Program-made: the position numbers and the translations under genes
Notes under the pieces: model-generated
What the model saw: only the letters and a program-made list of their open reading frames with translations
What the model was told of the DNA's origin: nothing
The model's database searches: none
Shown: piece by piece, positions 1 through 9,693 of the stretch
Layout of the letters: every line of letters starts with the position of its first letter
Position numbering within the stretch: position 1 is the stretch's first letter
Source of the DNA: Sphingobacterium phlebotomi
GTDB lineage: Bacteria; Bacteroidota; Bacteroidia; Sphingobacteriales; Sphingobacteriaceae
DNA length: 64,000 bases
NCBI RefSeq assembly: GCF_008180195.1
Contig: NZ_VTAV01000017.1
Location: 1 to 64,000 of the forward strand
Direction of reading: 5' to 3'

Positions 1-217
1 ATAATGACACAAAGAAACATATTAAAAAATTAAATTCATAATTTTTTTTTATTTCTATTAAAAATAAAACAACAAAACAAAGATTTGTTTAAAAAATTAA
101 TATAAAAAAATTGATTTCAATACAAAATAGTATTTTCACAATCGTCTATTCCCTGATCCGCGAACCACCATGATTATGCCATTACGGAACATAACGTCGT
201 TATCGCTTGTATCTTCG

Positions 218-2056
218 TTAAATAACCCCATACAAAGATCCCCCCTTGGCACCAAGACGATCTACCCTTCGCTCCACCGTTTCATCTTTTATCAAATCCG
301 GCGCATGATGTGGTTTGCGTCGCGCATCGATAATAACGGGGCCTTTGCAACCCCAATGTTTAAAGGAAGTAAAACTATCGATACCATAGATATCATAGGC
401 GGGATTACTGCGTGTAAACGTTACCCAAACAAAATTATTGACAGTGTCTGCCGTGAAGGCAGCATCATCCGCCAGTACGATCAGTTGAATACCATCCCAA
501 TCTTGTGATTGCGCGTCCCTACACCAATCTTCAATAGCATCACCTTCTCCCCGGTATGTTGTAAAGGGCTTCCCGTCAACCACGATAACACCCGGTAGCG
601 GCATTTTTGCCTGATTAAACGGCCCCGGAAAGTCCAAGGAAGATGGAATCTCTTTCCTTAACTCCCGCTTCTTCTTTCCTACTGCTGCAAACGTAACCTT
701 TGAACCAGCATTCAGTCCATCGCCGGAATAATCCAACGTATCAATAGTCGTATTCGTTAGAAAGTGTAAATCACGAGTCAAATCTATACGCTCCAGTATG
801 TGTATAAAAAAATCTGGTATATCATGAATATCCAGTTGCGGATTATCCTCACGCGCAGCAATAAAAAGATATTTTGCCAAACTGAGCTGATTCGTTCCTA
901 AGAGCTGATTGGCAATCGTTAAGACCTCCTGTGGACGGTCCACCTCTTGGTACGGTGTATAACGTTCACTTCCTATCGCAAACAATAATGGATGCACACC
1001 TGCAGGGTCGACCGCGTGGACAGCATGCAGACCATTTATCTGCTGCGGGATCGCATTCCCTGTGATTTCATGAATCAATGCACCGAAACTGGTGTCTTCC
1101 TGCGGTGGTCTGCCTACTACCGTAAACGACCAGATGGGATTTTGACGATGGTAAACCCTATGCACTTTCATTAGCGGGAATGGATGTGTTAAGCTATAAT
1201 AGCCAATATGATCACCAAAGGGCCCCTCGGGTTTCGTTTCATTGGGATATACCGTGCCGGTAATGACGAAATCCGCATCTGCGGAAATACAGAACCCTTC
1301 TTCATCATAAAAATAACGAAACCGCCGGTTACCCAACGTCCCGGCAAAAATCATCTCGGAGAGACCCTCTGGCAATGGCATTACTGCCGATAATGCGTGC
1401 GACGGTGGGCCGCCAACAAAAATACTGACCTTTAAGGGCATCCCAAGCTCGTTAGCCTTTGTTTGATGCACACCGATCCCACGATGTAATTGATAATGGA
1501 GACCGATTTCTTGATCCAACACATAGTCGTTTCCAGACAGCTGGATACGATACATCCCTAGATTTGCTTGCATAATACCTGGGTGCGAAACATCTTCTGT
1601 ATACACTTGCGGCATGGTTACAAAAGCACCACCGTCCATCGGCCAATTGACGACTTGAGGTAATGCAGAAATCTGCGTCTGCCCATATAAAATAGGAGCT
1701 CCACTCCTCTTCTTCCACGGCAGCGCACCAAGTGCAACCATGGACGAGCCGACATAAGCAAAGGGATTTTTCAATACCGACATGGGGTTCATCTTGACAT
1801 CGACCAATTTTTTCACATGGTCTAATGTATCGCGAAACATAAATTTGGAACGGCCGAGTGTCCCAAAGAGATTGGAAACCGCCGGAAATTTAGACCCTTT
1901 GATGTTTTCGAAAAAAAGTGCGGGTCCTTCAGCGTCAAACACGCGCATGTGAACAGCCGCCATTTCCAAATAAGGATCGACTTCCTCTTTGATCCGCACC
2001 AAATGCCCGTTTTGTTCCAAATCAGCGACACACGCTGCTAAACTGTTGTATCCCAT
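218..2056 (-). CDS. ubiD: UbiD family decarboxylase (menaquinone-type)
   Basis: This 612-residue protein reads as a prenylated-FMN-dependent UbiD-family (de)carboxylase. It carries the family's acidic core motif ETKPEGPFGDHIGYYS around residue 270, which holds active-site glutamates, and GNAIPQQING further on. In Bacteroidota this long form is usually assigned to menaquinone biosynthesis, where it decarboxylates the octaprenyl-naphthoate or futalosine-derived precursor; that substrate is inferred from family knowledge. No UbiX flavin prenyltransferase, which would supply the cofactor, lies in this window. The gene is monocistronic here: the next gene on the strand starts 67 bp upstream. The ATG start opens the conserved N-terminus, MGYNSLAACVADLEQ. 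Soluble cytoplasmic enzyme. Confidence 0.9.
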   Translation of the reverse strand: MGYNSLAACVADLEQNGHLVRIKEEVDPYLEMAAVHMRVFDAEGPALFFENIKGSKFPAVSNLFGTLGRSKFMFRDTLDHVKKLVDVKMNPMSVLKNPFAYVGSSMVALGALPWKKRSGAPILYGQTQISALPQVVNWPMDGGAFVTMPQVYTEDVSHPGIMQANLGMYRIQLSGNDYVLDQEIGLHYQLHRGIGVHQTKANELGMPLKVSIFVGGPPSHALSAVMPLPEGLSEMIFAGTLGNRRFRYFYDEEGFCISADADFVITGTVYPNETKPEGPFGDHIGYYSLTHPFPLMKVHRVYHRQNPIWSFTVVGRPPQEDTSFGALIHEITGNAIPQQINGLHAVHAVDPAGVHPLLFAIGSERYTPYQEVDRPQEVLTIANQLLGTNQLSLAKYLFIAAREDNPQLDIHDIPDFFIHILERIDLTRDLHFLTNTTIDTLDYSGDGLNAGSKVTFAAVGKKKRELRKEIPSSLDFPGPFNQAKMPLPGVIVVDGKPFTTYRGEGDAIEDWCRDAQSQDWDGIQLIVLADDAAFTADTVNNFVWVTFTRSNPAYDIYGIDSFTSFKHWGCKGPVIIDARRKPHHAPDLIKDETVERRVDRLGAKGGSLYGVI

Positions 2057-2122
2057 GTCTTGCGAAATATAGTAAACAACAAAAATAACAGAATAACCCG
2101 AAAACAGGCATGGCGAAGGAAA

Positions 2123-2980
2123 TTACTCTGCTAAAAGAATTTCTTTTAGTGGTGTAAATTTGAACGGTAAATAGTTGCTCCAGCTATTATCGACTACCCC
2201 ATTTACTTGCATAAGCCGCAAAAACTCCGAAACCTCTGTATTGTCATTCATATTTCGCCGATATATCAACCCAAACAACCAGTTCGGCAAGGATATAATC
2301 CGTTGCACTTTCAATTTCATCTTTAATTTTCGATAAAGGCGATACAAATCAACGGTCGAGATTGCCTCTCCTCCTCCCAATTCTATCACATTGTAATGAA
2401 AATTAGGCACGTGTAAAATAGCTTTTAACCACCGTATAAAGTCGTGTATTCCGATAGGCTGAAGCAACCCTCCACCGTATTGTTTGGAATAAAACACAGT
2501 CTTGCGAACGGATATCTGCTGGTAAATATCATAGAGTAAACAATCTTTGCCCACAACAATATTTTTCAAAACCACCGTATAGTCCATTTGAAATTCTTTC
2601 AACAGATCTAAAATGGGCTGTAAGTACTGTCTGTCCATCAGCCTCGCTACATAAACCAATCTATTGCAATTTAGACGCTTTATTAAGCGGATAAAATTAC
2701 GCAAGTACAACAATTCCACTTTTACGTTTACCATATCATCCAACGTCGGAACCTGTGTAAAATAAAAAGATGCATCTAAATAGGGAAGCTGGATATCATC
2801 TCCTGCGTCTCCCTTCAATAGATCTACTTCAGCTATTTGAGCGTGGATCGGGTCAGACATACGCTGTTCAAACAACTTTCTATTTCTCGTGATAGCGAAT
2901 AAGCGAAAATTCTCATCGGCCATCAAGCTGGTGCATCGCCGTCCTATATAGTTATTGAGTCCGCTTATCAATATGTCCAT
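2123..2980 (-). CDS. Atypical SDR / NAD(P)-binding Rossmann protein
   Basis: The call is a 285-residue NAD(P)-binding protein of the atypical short-chain dehydrogenase type (NmrA or complex-I-subunit-like). It opens with a beta strand and a dinucleotide-binding glycine turn, MDILISGLNNYIGRR, and contains an LxxRNFIRLIKRLNCNRLVYVA stretch typical of the fourth Rossmann strand, followed by the QPIGIHDFIRWL segment found in this family. An open frame runs further upstream to 3133, but its extra residues look like non-coding sequence, and the Rossmann fold starts exactly at the ATG at 2980. The catalytic YxxxK is not evident, so it may be a binding or quinone-linked protein rather than an active dehydrogenase. 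Substrate unknown. It is divergent from the photolyase gene. Confidence 0.6.
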   Translation of the reverse strand: MDILISGLNNYIGRRCTSLMADENFRLFAITRNRKLFEQRMSDPIHAQIAEVDLLKGDAGDDIQLPYLDASFYFTQVPTLDDMVNVKVELLYLRNFIRLIKRLNCNRLVYVARLMDRQYLQPILDLLKEFQMDYTVVLKNIVVGKDCLLYDIYQQISVRKTVFYSKQYGGGLLQPIGIHDFIRWLKAILHVPNFHYNVIELGGGEAISTVDLYRLYRKLKMKLKVQRIISLPNWLFGLIYRRNMNDNTEVSEFLRLMQVNGVVDNSWSNYLPFKFTPLKEILLAE

Positions 2981-3050
2981 AAAAAATTTAGTTATATAAT
3001 CATCTGATTTCATAACACCATACGACGGTGAATGTTCACAGCAAACTTCA

Positions 3051-3081
3051 TTTGTTACAAAAAAATACGTCTTTATATTTG
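3051..3081 (+). promoter_or_regulatory. Bacteroidota-type promoter for the photolyase gene
   Basis: TTTG at 3051-3054 and TATATTTG at 3074-3081 are separated by 19 bp, matching the Bacteroidota sigma consensus TTTG/TAnnTTTG. Transcription would start near 3087, leaving a leader of about 105 nt before the ATG at 3193. A second perfect -7 (TATATTTG, 3146-3153) lies closer to the gene but has no -33 partner at the right distance. Confidence 0.55.
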
Positions 3082-3192
3082 CGTTACCATTTGTCGCTCC
3101 TTTGTAAAAAGACCTCATACGCGTGAATAGCATGATATTTTACCCTATATTTGTGCTAATCGTTAATATCCCCGCTTGGCATTTTTTCTGGT

Positions 3193-4437
3193 ATGACAAA
3201 AAAAGTAATTTTAGTTTGGTTCAGGAATGATTTACGTGTTCATGATAATGAAATTTTGCATGAGGCAGTGCAAAAGGGCGACATCGTCATACCGGTTTAT
3301 TTTTTTGACCCCCGTTATTTCAGAACAAACGACTTAAAATTTCAGAATACGGGCATTATCCGTGCCAAATTTCTTTTGGACACCGTTGCCCATTTTAAAT
3401 ACACCCTACAAGAAATTGGAGCAGACTTACTGGTTTTTCACGAAAAGCCAGAAGATGTAATGGGTACGCTCTGTGCCAAATATGAAGTGACCGAGGTATA
3501 TCACCACCGAGAAGTTGCCCAAAGAGAAACGAGCATATCAGAACGTGTGGAAGAGGCGCTTTGGAAAGAAAAGATTAATTTGAAGCACTTTATAGGCCAT
3601 ACTTTATATCATAAAGAGGATTTACCCATCCCTATTAGAGATATCCCCGACTCTTTTAACTCGTTCAAGAAAAAAGTAGAAAAAGAGAGCTTTGTACGCC
3701 CTGTGCTACCGGCTGTCACTCATATTACGACACATCCGCACTTGGAGGCCACCCACATCCCTACATTGGAAGCGTTAGGTTTTCCACAGGAGGTCTTAGC
3801 TTCGTTGGATGATATAGAAGTTCCTTTACAGGGTGGAGAAGGAAAAGCGCTAGAAATGATTGAAATGACGCTTTCTGCAGATTATAATGATATAAACGAT
3901 TATAACCTTGTATCTCCTTATATAGCAACTGGAGCAGTCTCGCCGGCTCTTTATTATCATAAAATCAAAGCGTTTTATGATCCGTCGAACAAAAAGAAAT
4001 ATGATCGATTACTGATGCGCCTTTTATGGCGGGATTATTTTCGATTTATGTTAAAAAAATATCCAAATATATTTTTTAAGCCAAGTTATTCAGACAAAAG
4101 CACGCTGGTTACTTCTGGGGATGACCTAAGGGTGCTTATGCGTAGTGGCAGACATCACCCTGTTATCGACGAACTGATCCATGATCTACAAACAACAGGC
4201 AACTTGCCCTATGAGTACCGAGATATTTTAGCTGCCTATATGCTGCAAGAATGGGACGTTAGTCATTTGACTGGGGCGAGTTTTTTTGAAGAATACCTAT
4301 TGGATTATGCACCAGCAACAACATACGGTTACTGGCTTCATTTTGCTGGATCCGGCACTAGTCCAAAGGACAATTTAAAAATATCGTGGGAAGAGCTTCT
4401 GAAGAAGAATTATCAAACAAAAAAGGTTGTAAAATAG
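3193..4437 (+). CDS. Photolyase/cryptochrome family flavoprotein (divergent)
   Basis: A 414-residue member of the DNA photolyase/cryptochrome family. The N-terminal alpha/beta antenna domain (about 1-130) begins with the usual VWFRNDLRVHDNEIL motif, which favours the CRY-DASH branch. The FAD-binding helical domain follows, with LVSPYIATGAVSPALYYHKI (about 245-265) and LLWRDYFRFMLKKYP (about 280-295). The C-terminal flavin pocket is unusual. The conserved NRxR helix is replaced by LPYEYRDILAAYML, and the stretch equivalent to IDGDLAANNGGW in E. coli PhrB reads LDYAPATTYGYW. The positions of Asp374 and Asn378 are therefore changed while Trp382 is kept. Light-driven CPD repair is possible but uncertain; it may be a photoreceptor or a variant repair enzyme. 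No neighbour suggests a partner. Confidence 0.85.
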   Translation: MTKKVILVWFRNDLRVHDNEILHEAVQKGDIVIPVYFFDPRYFRTNDLKFQNTGIIRAKFLLDTVAHFKYTLQEIGADLLVFHEKPEDVMGTLCAKYEVTEVYHHREVAQRETSISERVEEALWKEKINLKHFIGHTLYHKEDLPIPIRDIPDSFNSFKKKVEKESFVRPVLPAVTHITTHPHLEATHIPTLEALGFPQEVLASLDDIEVPLQGGEGKALEMIEMTLSADYNDINDYNLVSPYIATGAVSPALYYHKIKAFYDPSNKKKYDRLLMRLLWRDYFRFMLKKYPNIFFKPSYSDKSTLVTSGDDLRVLMRSGRHHPVIDELIHDLQTTGNLPYEYRDILAAYMLQEWDVSHLTGASFFEEYLLDYAPATTYGYWLHFAGSGTSPKDNLKISWEELLKKNYQTKKVVK

Positions 4438-4529
4438 CCTTTTGTCATATAATTTCTATACACAACACTATTTGCCATTTAAACTTGTTTTTTATTGCAT
4501 TTATCCATGACATAATATTTAATATTTGT

Positions 4530-4537
4530 TAACTTTG
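4530..4537 (+). promoter_or_regulatory. Candidate -7 element for sucA-sucB
   Basis: TAACTTTG matches TAnnTTTG and lies 29 bp before the sucA ATG. No TTG is found 17-23 bp upstream, so only half the promoter is supported. Confidence 0.35.
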
Positions 4538-4566
4538 GGCAAAATTTTTATACGTAAGATTTCCTC

Positions 4567-7296
4567 ATGGATAAATTAACATATTTGAGTAACGCAGATT
4601 CAGGATATATTGACTCGTTATATCAAGCATACAAGGAAGACCCTAATTCAGTAGATGTCAGTTGGCAAAAGTTTTTTGAAGGATTCGATTTCGGACAAAC
4701 CTACGGAGGAGAAACCATTGCCGAACAAACTCCCGAACACACCATTAAAGAAATCAAAGTATTAAACATGATTCATGGTTATCGTGACCGTGGACACCTG
4801 TTTACAGAGACCAACCCTGTTCGTGAGCGTCGCAAGTACTTTCCTGGGAAAGAATTGGAAACGTTCGGTTTATCTGAGGCAGATATGGATACGGTTTTCA
4901 ACGCCGGTGTGGAAATTGGTCTCGGCCCTGCAAAACTTAGGGATATCCGTCAATTTATTGAGGAGACTTACTGTCGCTCTATCGGTGCAGAATTTCGTTA
5001 TATCCGCCATCCCGAAAAAATCAAGTTTCTACAAGATCGGATGGAAGCGGATAGAAATATGCCTAACTTCCCGATAGAAAGTAAAAAACGTATTTTAAAG
5101 AAACTAAACGAAGCTGTCATTTTCGAGAGTTTTTTGGGCACGAAGTTTTTGGGACAAAAACGGTTTTCGTTAGAAGGTGGCGAGTCCTTGATACCTGCAT
5201 TAGACTCTGTTATTCAGAAAGGCTCATCGCTTGGCATCGAAGAATTTGTGATCGGAATGGCACATCGTGGTCGTTTGAATGTGCTGTCCAACATTATGGG
5301 AAAGCCTTATAAAACCATATTCTCTGAATTTGAAGGGAAAATGTACGAAGCAGATCCAGAAACCCAGTTTGGTGGCGACGTAAAATATCACTTAGGTTTT
5401 TCTTCCGATATCACCAGCCAGGAAGGCAAAAACATTCACCTTAGCCTTGCACCAAACCCCTCCCACCTAGAAACAGTGGATGGTGTGGCTGAAGGTATGG
5501 TACGCTCCAAAATCGACATGAAATATGCTGGTGATTCTTCCAAGATAGCGCCAATCCTTATCCATGGGGATGCAGCTGTAGCAGCTCAAGGCATCGTTTA
5601 CGAAACTATACAGATGTCAAAACTGGATGGCTATAAAACAGGTGGTACTATCCATATTGTGATCAACAATCAGGTAGGTTTCACGACCAACTATAAAGAA
5701 GGAAGGTCGTCGACTTATTGTACGGATATCGCGAAGGTAACGCTATCTCCTGTTTTCCATGTTAATGGGGACGATGTAGAAGCATTAGTCTACGCAATCA
5801 ATCTGGCGGTAGAATATCGTCAGAAATATAAAACAGATGTTTTCATTGATTTATTGGGATATAGACGATATGGACATAACGAAGCAGATGAACCGAAGTT
5901 TACACAACCTTCGTTATACAAACTCATTGAAAAGCACCCGAATACCTTGGCTATATACGTAGACAAACTTATCAAACAAGGTTCTGTCGATGCTGAATAT
6001 GCCAAAACATTAGAAAAAGATTTCCGTGCTATTTTACAAGATCGTCTGGATGCGGCAAAAACCGTAGAGGAAATTAGTGATGAACGCCCGATGTTTGCTG
6101 GTGCCTGGAAAGGCCTTCGTCCGTCAAAATCATCGGATATTGGCAAACCGGTGATTACCAAAGTTACCAAGACATTATTTTTAGAATTGGCAAAGGAACT
6201 GAACACCTTGCCAAAAGATAAAAAATTCTTCCGGAAAATTACGAAGGTGTATGAGGATCGGTTAAAGATGATCGACACCGACAAATATGACTGGGCTATG
6301 GGCGAGCTAATGGCTTATGCTACCTTGTTGAATGAAGATTATCGTGTCCGTATCTCCGGACAGGATGTACAACGTGGCACGTTCTCTCATCGTCATGCTG
6401 TAGTAACACTGGAAGATTCAGACGAAACGTATACACCGCTCAGTAAATTGAAAGGGGGAGATAAATTCAATATTTATAACTCGCTTCTTTCAGAATATGC
6501 TGTACTCGCTTTTGAATACGGTTATGCATCAGTTAATCCAAATTCATTAACGATTTGGGAAGCACAATTTGGTGACTTCGCCAATGGTGCACAGATTGTA
6601 TTTGATCAATATATCTCCTCGGGAGAGACCAAATGGAAACGCTCAAATGGACTCGTTATGCTTCTTCCACACGGAATGGAAGGACAAGGACCGGAGCACT
6701 CTTCTTGTCGTATCGAACGTTATCTGGAGCTGAGTGCAAACGACAATATTATTGTAGCGAATTGTACAACACCAGCAAACTACTTCCATCTGCTACGTCG
6801 TCAGCTTCACCGCGACTTCCGTAAACCGTTGGTCGTAGCAACGCCAAAAAGCCTATTACGTCATCCGAAAGCCGTTTCTTCCCTTGCTGATTTTACGCAA
6901 AAAAGCTTTCAAGAAATAGTAGACGATGCAAACGTAACGGCTAGATCTGTAAAACGTGTCGTTTTATGCTCGGGTAAGATCTATTACGATTTACTGGAAA
7001 AACAAGAAACGGATAAACGTAAAGATGTTGCATTGGTGCGTGTAGAACAATTATTTCCGATTGCATTCGATCAACTTGACGCGCTGCGTAAAAAATATGC
7101 GAAGGCAGAATTTGTATGGGTACAAGAGGAGAATGAAAACATGGGAGCATGGCCTTTCTATTGCCGTAAACTCAGTGGTTCATCGCTGAACCTAAGCGTT
7201 ATTGCCCGCCCGGAAAGCGGATCTCCGGCTACAGGCTATATGAAACGTCATTTGGCACAACAAGCAGAGATAATTAATAAAGCATTCGAAATATAA
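4567..7296 (+). CDS. sucA: 2-oxoglutarate dehydrogenase E1 component
   Basis: This 909-residue protein is the thiamine-diphosphate-dependent E1 subunit of the 2-oxoglutarate dehydrogenase complex, which decarboxylates 2-oxoglutarate and transfers the succinyl group to E2 in the TCA cycle. Visible family marks are the N-terminal E2-binding helix region (YIDSLYQAYKEDPNSVDVSW, near residue 14), GMAHRGRLNVL (about 235), SHLETVDGVAEG (about 300), the ThDP-binding HGDAAVAAQG to NNQVGFTT region (about 335-370), GYRRYGHNEADEP (about 435) and the transketolase-like C-terminal half with LLPHGMEGQGPEHSS (about 700). Length is normal for the family. The E2 gene follows after 48 bp, so the two form an operon; E3 (lpd) is not in the window. 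Confidence 0.97.
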   Translation: MDKLTYLSNADSGYIDSLYQAYKEDPNSVDVSWQKFFEGFDFGQTYGGETIAEQTPEHTIKEIKVLNMIHGYRDRGHLFTETNPVRERRKYFPGKELETFGLSEADMDTVFNAGVEIGLGPAKLRDIRQFIEETYCRSIGAEFRYIRHPEKIKFLQDRMEADRNMPNFPIESKKRILKKLNEAVIFESFLGTKFLGQKRFSLEGGESLIPALDSVIQKGSSLGIEEFVIGMAHRGRLNVLSNIMGKPYKTIFSEFEGKMYEADPETQFGGDVKYHLGFSSDITSQEGKNIHLSLAPNPSHLETVDGVAEGMVRSKIDMKYAGDSSKIAPILIHGDAAVAAQGIVYETIQMSKLDGYKTGGTIHIVINNQVGFTTNYKEGRSSTYCTDIAKVTLSPVFHVNGDDVEALVYAINLAVEYRQKYKTDVFIDLLGYRRYGHNEADEPKFTQPSLYKLIEKHPNTLAIYVDKLIKQGSVDAEYAKTLEKDFRAILQDRLDAAKTVEEISDERPMFAGAWKGLRPSKSSDIGKPVITKVTKTLFLELAKELNTLPKDKKFFRKITKVYEDRLKMIDTDKYDWAMGELMAYATLLNEDYRVRISGQDVQRGTFSHRHAVVTLEDSDETYTPLSKLKGGDKFNIYNSLLSEYAVLAFEYGYASVNPNSLTIWEAQFGDFANGAQIVFDQYISSGETKWKRSNGLVMLLPHGMEGQGPEHSSCRIERYLELSANDNIIVANCTTPANYFHLLRRQLHRDFRKPLVVATPKSLLRHPKAVSSLADFTQKSFQEIVDDANVTARSVKRVVLCSGKIYYDLLEKQETDKRKDVALVRVEQLFPIAFDQLDALRKKYAKAEFVWVQEENENMGAWPFYCRKLSGSSLNLSVIARPESGSPATGYMKRHLAQQAEIINKAFEI

Positions 7297-7344
7297 AACA
7301 TATCAACAAGTATCCTTGTTGTTGATATAATAGAAAACAAAAAT

Positions 7345-8577
7345 ATGAGCTTAGAAATCAAAGTGCCTGCCGTAGGAGAATCGATCACAGAGGTGACCTT
7401 GGCACAATGGCTAAAACAAGATGGCGATTACGTTGAAATGGACGAAAACATCGCTGAATTGGAATCCGACAAAGCAACTTTTGAATTACCTGCAGAAAAG
7501 GCAGGAATCCTTAAAATTATTGCACAAGAGGGTGACACTTTAGAAATTGGTGCGGTAGTATGTACCATCGAAGATGGGGATGCTCCAGCTGGGGGTGCAG
7601 ATAAAAAAGAAGAAGCTCCTGCTGAAAAAGAGGAAACAACTGCACCAGCAAAAGAAGAAACGGAAAGCTCAGATTCTTATGCTGCGGGAACAGCATCTCC
7701 GGCTGCAGCGAAAATATTAAGAGAAAAAGGAATCGACCCGTCTACCATCAAAGGTACGGGCAAAGATGGCCGTATTACCAAAGAAGACGCTGAGAAAGCG
7801 CAGGCAAAACCGGCAGCACCTAAAGCAGAAAGCAAACCTGCCACGGAGCCAGCTGCATCTGCACCTGCTCCGGGCTCACGCAATGAACGTCGGGAAAAGA
7901 TGACGTCGCTGCGTAAAACCATTGCGAAGCGTTTGGTCACGGTGAAGAATGAAACGGCGATGTTGACTACGTTTAACGAGGTAAACATGCAGCCTATCAT
8001 GGATCTCCGTGCGAAATACAAAGATGCCTTTAAAGAAAAACATGGTGTTGGGTTAGGGTTCATGTCCTTCTTTACGAAAGCGGTAACCATGGCGTTGAAG
8101 GAGTGGCCAGCGGTTAACGCACGTATAGAAGAAAACGAAATCGTTTATTCAGACTTTGCCGATATTTCTATTGCCGTATCTGCTCCTAAAGGTTTGGTGG
8201 TTCCGGTTATCCGCAACGCAGAATCCATGAGCTTATACCAGATAGAAAAAGAGGTCATTAACCTAGCGACAAAAGCACGTGATAACAAATTAACTATTGA
8301 GGAAATGACAGGTGGAACATTTACGATCACCAACGGGGGTGTGTTTGGCTCCATGATGTCTACACCGATCATCAACGCCCCTCAATCGGCTATTTTGGGC
8401 ATGCATAACATCGTGCAACGTCCAGTAGCAGAGAATGGGCAAGTGGTTATCCGTCCGATGATGTATATTGCATTATCGTATGATCACCGCACCATCGATG
8501 GTCGTGAATCCGTAAGCTTCCTCGTTCGCGTGAAGCAATTACTGGAGGACCCTGCACGGTTATTATTGGAAGTGTAA
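7345..8577 (+). CDS. sucB: Dihydrolipoyl succinyltransferase, E2 of OGDH
   Basis: A 410-residue E2 core of the 2-oxoglutarate dehydrogenase complex. Domains in order are a lipoyl domain (residues 1-77, with lipoylation motif ESDKATFELPA, Lys near 43), an Ala/Pro/Glu/Lys-rich linker (about 80-120), a peripheral-subunit-binding domain (about 117-150, SPAAAKILREKGID...GKDGRITKEDA), a second flexible linker, and the acyltransferase domain (about 180-410) with SYDHRTIDGRESVSFL carrying the catalytic His. Succinyl specificity rather than acetyl is inferred from its place directly behind sucA and the SxMST/GGxFGSMMSTPIIN motif. A terminator closes the operon. Confidence 0.97.
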   Translation: MSLEIKVPAVGESITEVTLAQWLKQDGDYVEMDENIAELESDKATFELPAEKAGILKIIAQEGDTLEIGAVVCTIEDGDAPAGGADKKEEAPAEKEETTAPAKEETESSDSYAAGTASPAAAKILREKGIDPSTIKGTGKDGRITKEDAEKAQAKPAAPKAESKPATEPAASAPAPGSRNERREKMTSLRKTIAKRLVTVKNETAMLTTFNEVNMQPIMDLRAKYKDAFKEKHGVGLGFMSFFTKAVTMALKEWPAVNARIEENEIVYSDFADISIAVSAPKGLVVPVIRNAESMSLYQIEKEVINLATKARDNKLTIEEMTGGTFTITNGGVFGSMMSTPIINAPQSAILGMHNIVQRPVAENGQVVIRPMMYIALSYDHRTIDGRESVSFLVRVKQLLEDPARLLLEV

Positions 8578-8597
8578 AGATACGCTCATACTTTTTA

Positions 8598-8630
8598 AAA
8601 GGTCGTCTTCTTCATAGGACGACCTTTTTT
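8598..8630 (+). terminator. Rho-independent terminator after sucAB
   Basis: A perfect GGTCGTC/GACGACC stem (8601-8607 and 8618-8624), extended by A:T pairs and followed by a run of T, lies 21 bp past the sucB stop. Confidence 0.85.
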
Positions 8631-8663
8631 CTGAAAATACGTATTGCTGAACAAATATTGCTC

Positions 8664-9674
8664 ATGAAAGAATATATACTCGTTTTAGCTATTGCCCTCT
8701 TGTGCTGCGGCGTTACCTCAATATCCAAAGCACAGCAACAAATGGGTTTAGAAGTCGATTTCTTTGGATATGTTGATAACAGAGAATATAAATCCAGTTA
8801 CACAGAAGACAAGACTTTCCTAGGCACCATTTTATCGCCTAAACTGTATTTTGCCTTAGACAGCAACCACCGCATTTATGGCGGGCTTCATTATAATCAA
8901 GACTTCGGCATACATCAGGAAAATAAGGAACGTATCTCCCCAATTGCTTACTATAATTTCCGCAATAAAAATATTGATTTTGCATTAGGACATATGCCCC
9001 GTCATGAGCGATTGGCAGACGTGCCCCGAATGGTATTGGCGGATACCTTTATGTATGACCGTCCGAATATAGAGGGTATGTATTTTGCATTTCAGAATCG
9101 ATATATCAAGCAAGCTATCTATATCGATTGGCTAAGCAAACAAAGCTATCATCAGCGGGAACGTTTTGTAGTCGGCCTTTCGGGAAAATATACTTTCGGC
9201 AGCTTCTATGTAGCCGATGATGCACTACTCTACCATAACGCAAAAACGAGCAATGAGGAGCTTGAAGATAATATACAGGATAATGGTATCGTGCTTTTGC
9301 GTATAGGTGCTGATTTAAGTCGCAAGACATTTTTGGATTCCCTTACTGTAGATGCCGGTATGGCCATTGGCTTCGACCGCGTACGCAACGAGTACGACCT
9401 CCGTGTAGCAAGAGGCTTTATTTCCAACATTTACATCGGATATAAACAGTTTTTCCTCGGCAATACCTTATATCTTGGTGATGCCCAAAATCTTCCCAAT
9501 GGAGATTCGTTCTATCACCGTGATACCTACGATCGTCTTGATTTGGGCTGGACACCTTTCAGAAAGGGAAATCTGGAAGGGAGATTTACAGCATCGTTCC
9601 ATTTTGCCCCCGATCAGGTCAGTAACCAACAAGCATTTACCCTGCGATACAGGTTCGGCAAAACGTTATTTTAA
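8664..9674 (+). CDS. Predicted outer-membrane beta-barrel protein
   Basis: I do not recognise the family of this 336-residue protein. It starts with a cleavable signal peptide (MKEYILVLAIALLCCGVTSISKAQ) and then alternates short amphipathic strands with turns: YVDNREYKSS, IYGGLHYNQDFG, FALGHMPRHE, GNLEGRFTASFHF. It ends in a strand closing with phenylalanine (YRFGKTLF), as barrel proteins recognised by BamA do. I chose the ATG at 8664 over a TTG six bases earlier because the signal peptide begins there. It is probably an outer-membrane protein of unknown cargo. The gene stands alone between the sucAB terminator and the convergent sulfatase gene, 19 bp away. Confidence 0.6.
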   Translation: MKEYILVLAIALLCCGVTSISKAQQQMGLEVDFFGYVDNREYKSSYTEDKTFLGTILSPKLYFALDSNHRIYGGLHYNQDFGIHQENKERISPIAYYNFRNKNIDFALGHMPRHERLADVPRMVLADTFMYDRPNIEGMYFAFQNRYIKQAIYIDWLSKQSYHQRERFVVGLSGKYTFGSFYVADDALLYHNAKTSNEELEDNIQDNGIVLLRIGADLSRKTFLDSLTVDAGMAIGFDRVRNEYDLRVARGFISNIYIGYKQFFLGNTLYLGDAQNLPNGDSFYHRDTYDRLDLGWTPFRKGNLEGRFTASFHFAPDQVSNQQAFTLRYRFGKTLF

Positions 9675-9693
9675 AGTAATGGACTTGGCCTTC

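Noticed and set aside
191..203. ATAACG/CGTTAT palindrome after ubiD
   Set aside because: Short arms, no T-run and no gene start nearby; probably chance.
1..217. Possible gene at the left window edge
   Set aside because: The sequence is almost entirely A/T up to about 140 and holds no supported frame; it is the 3' flank of ubiD without a clear terminator.
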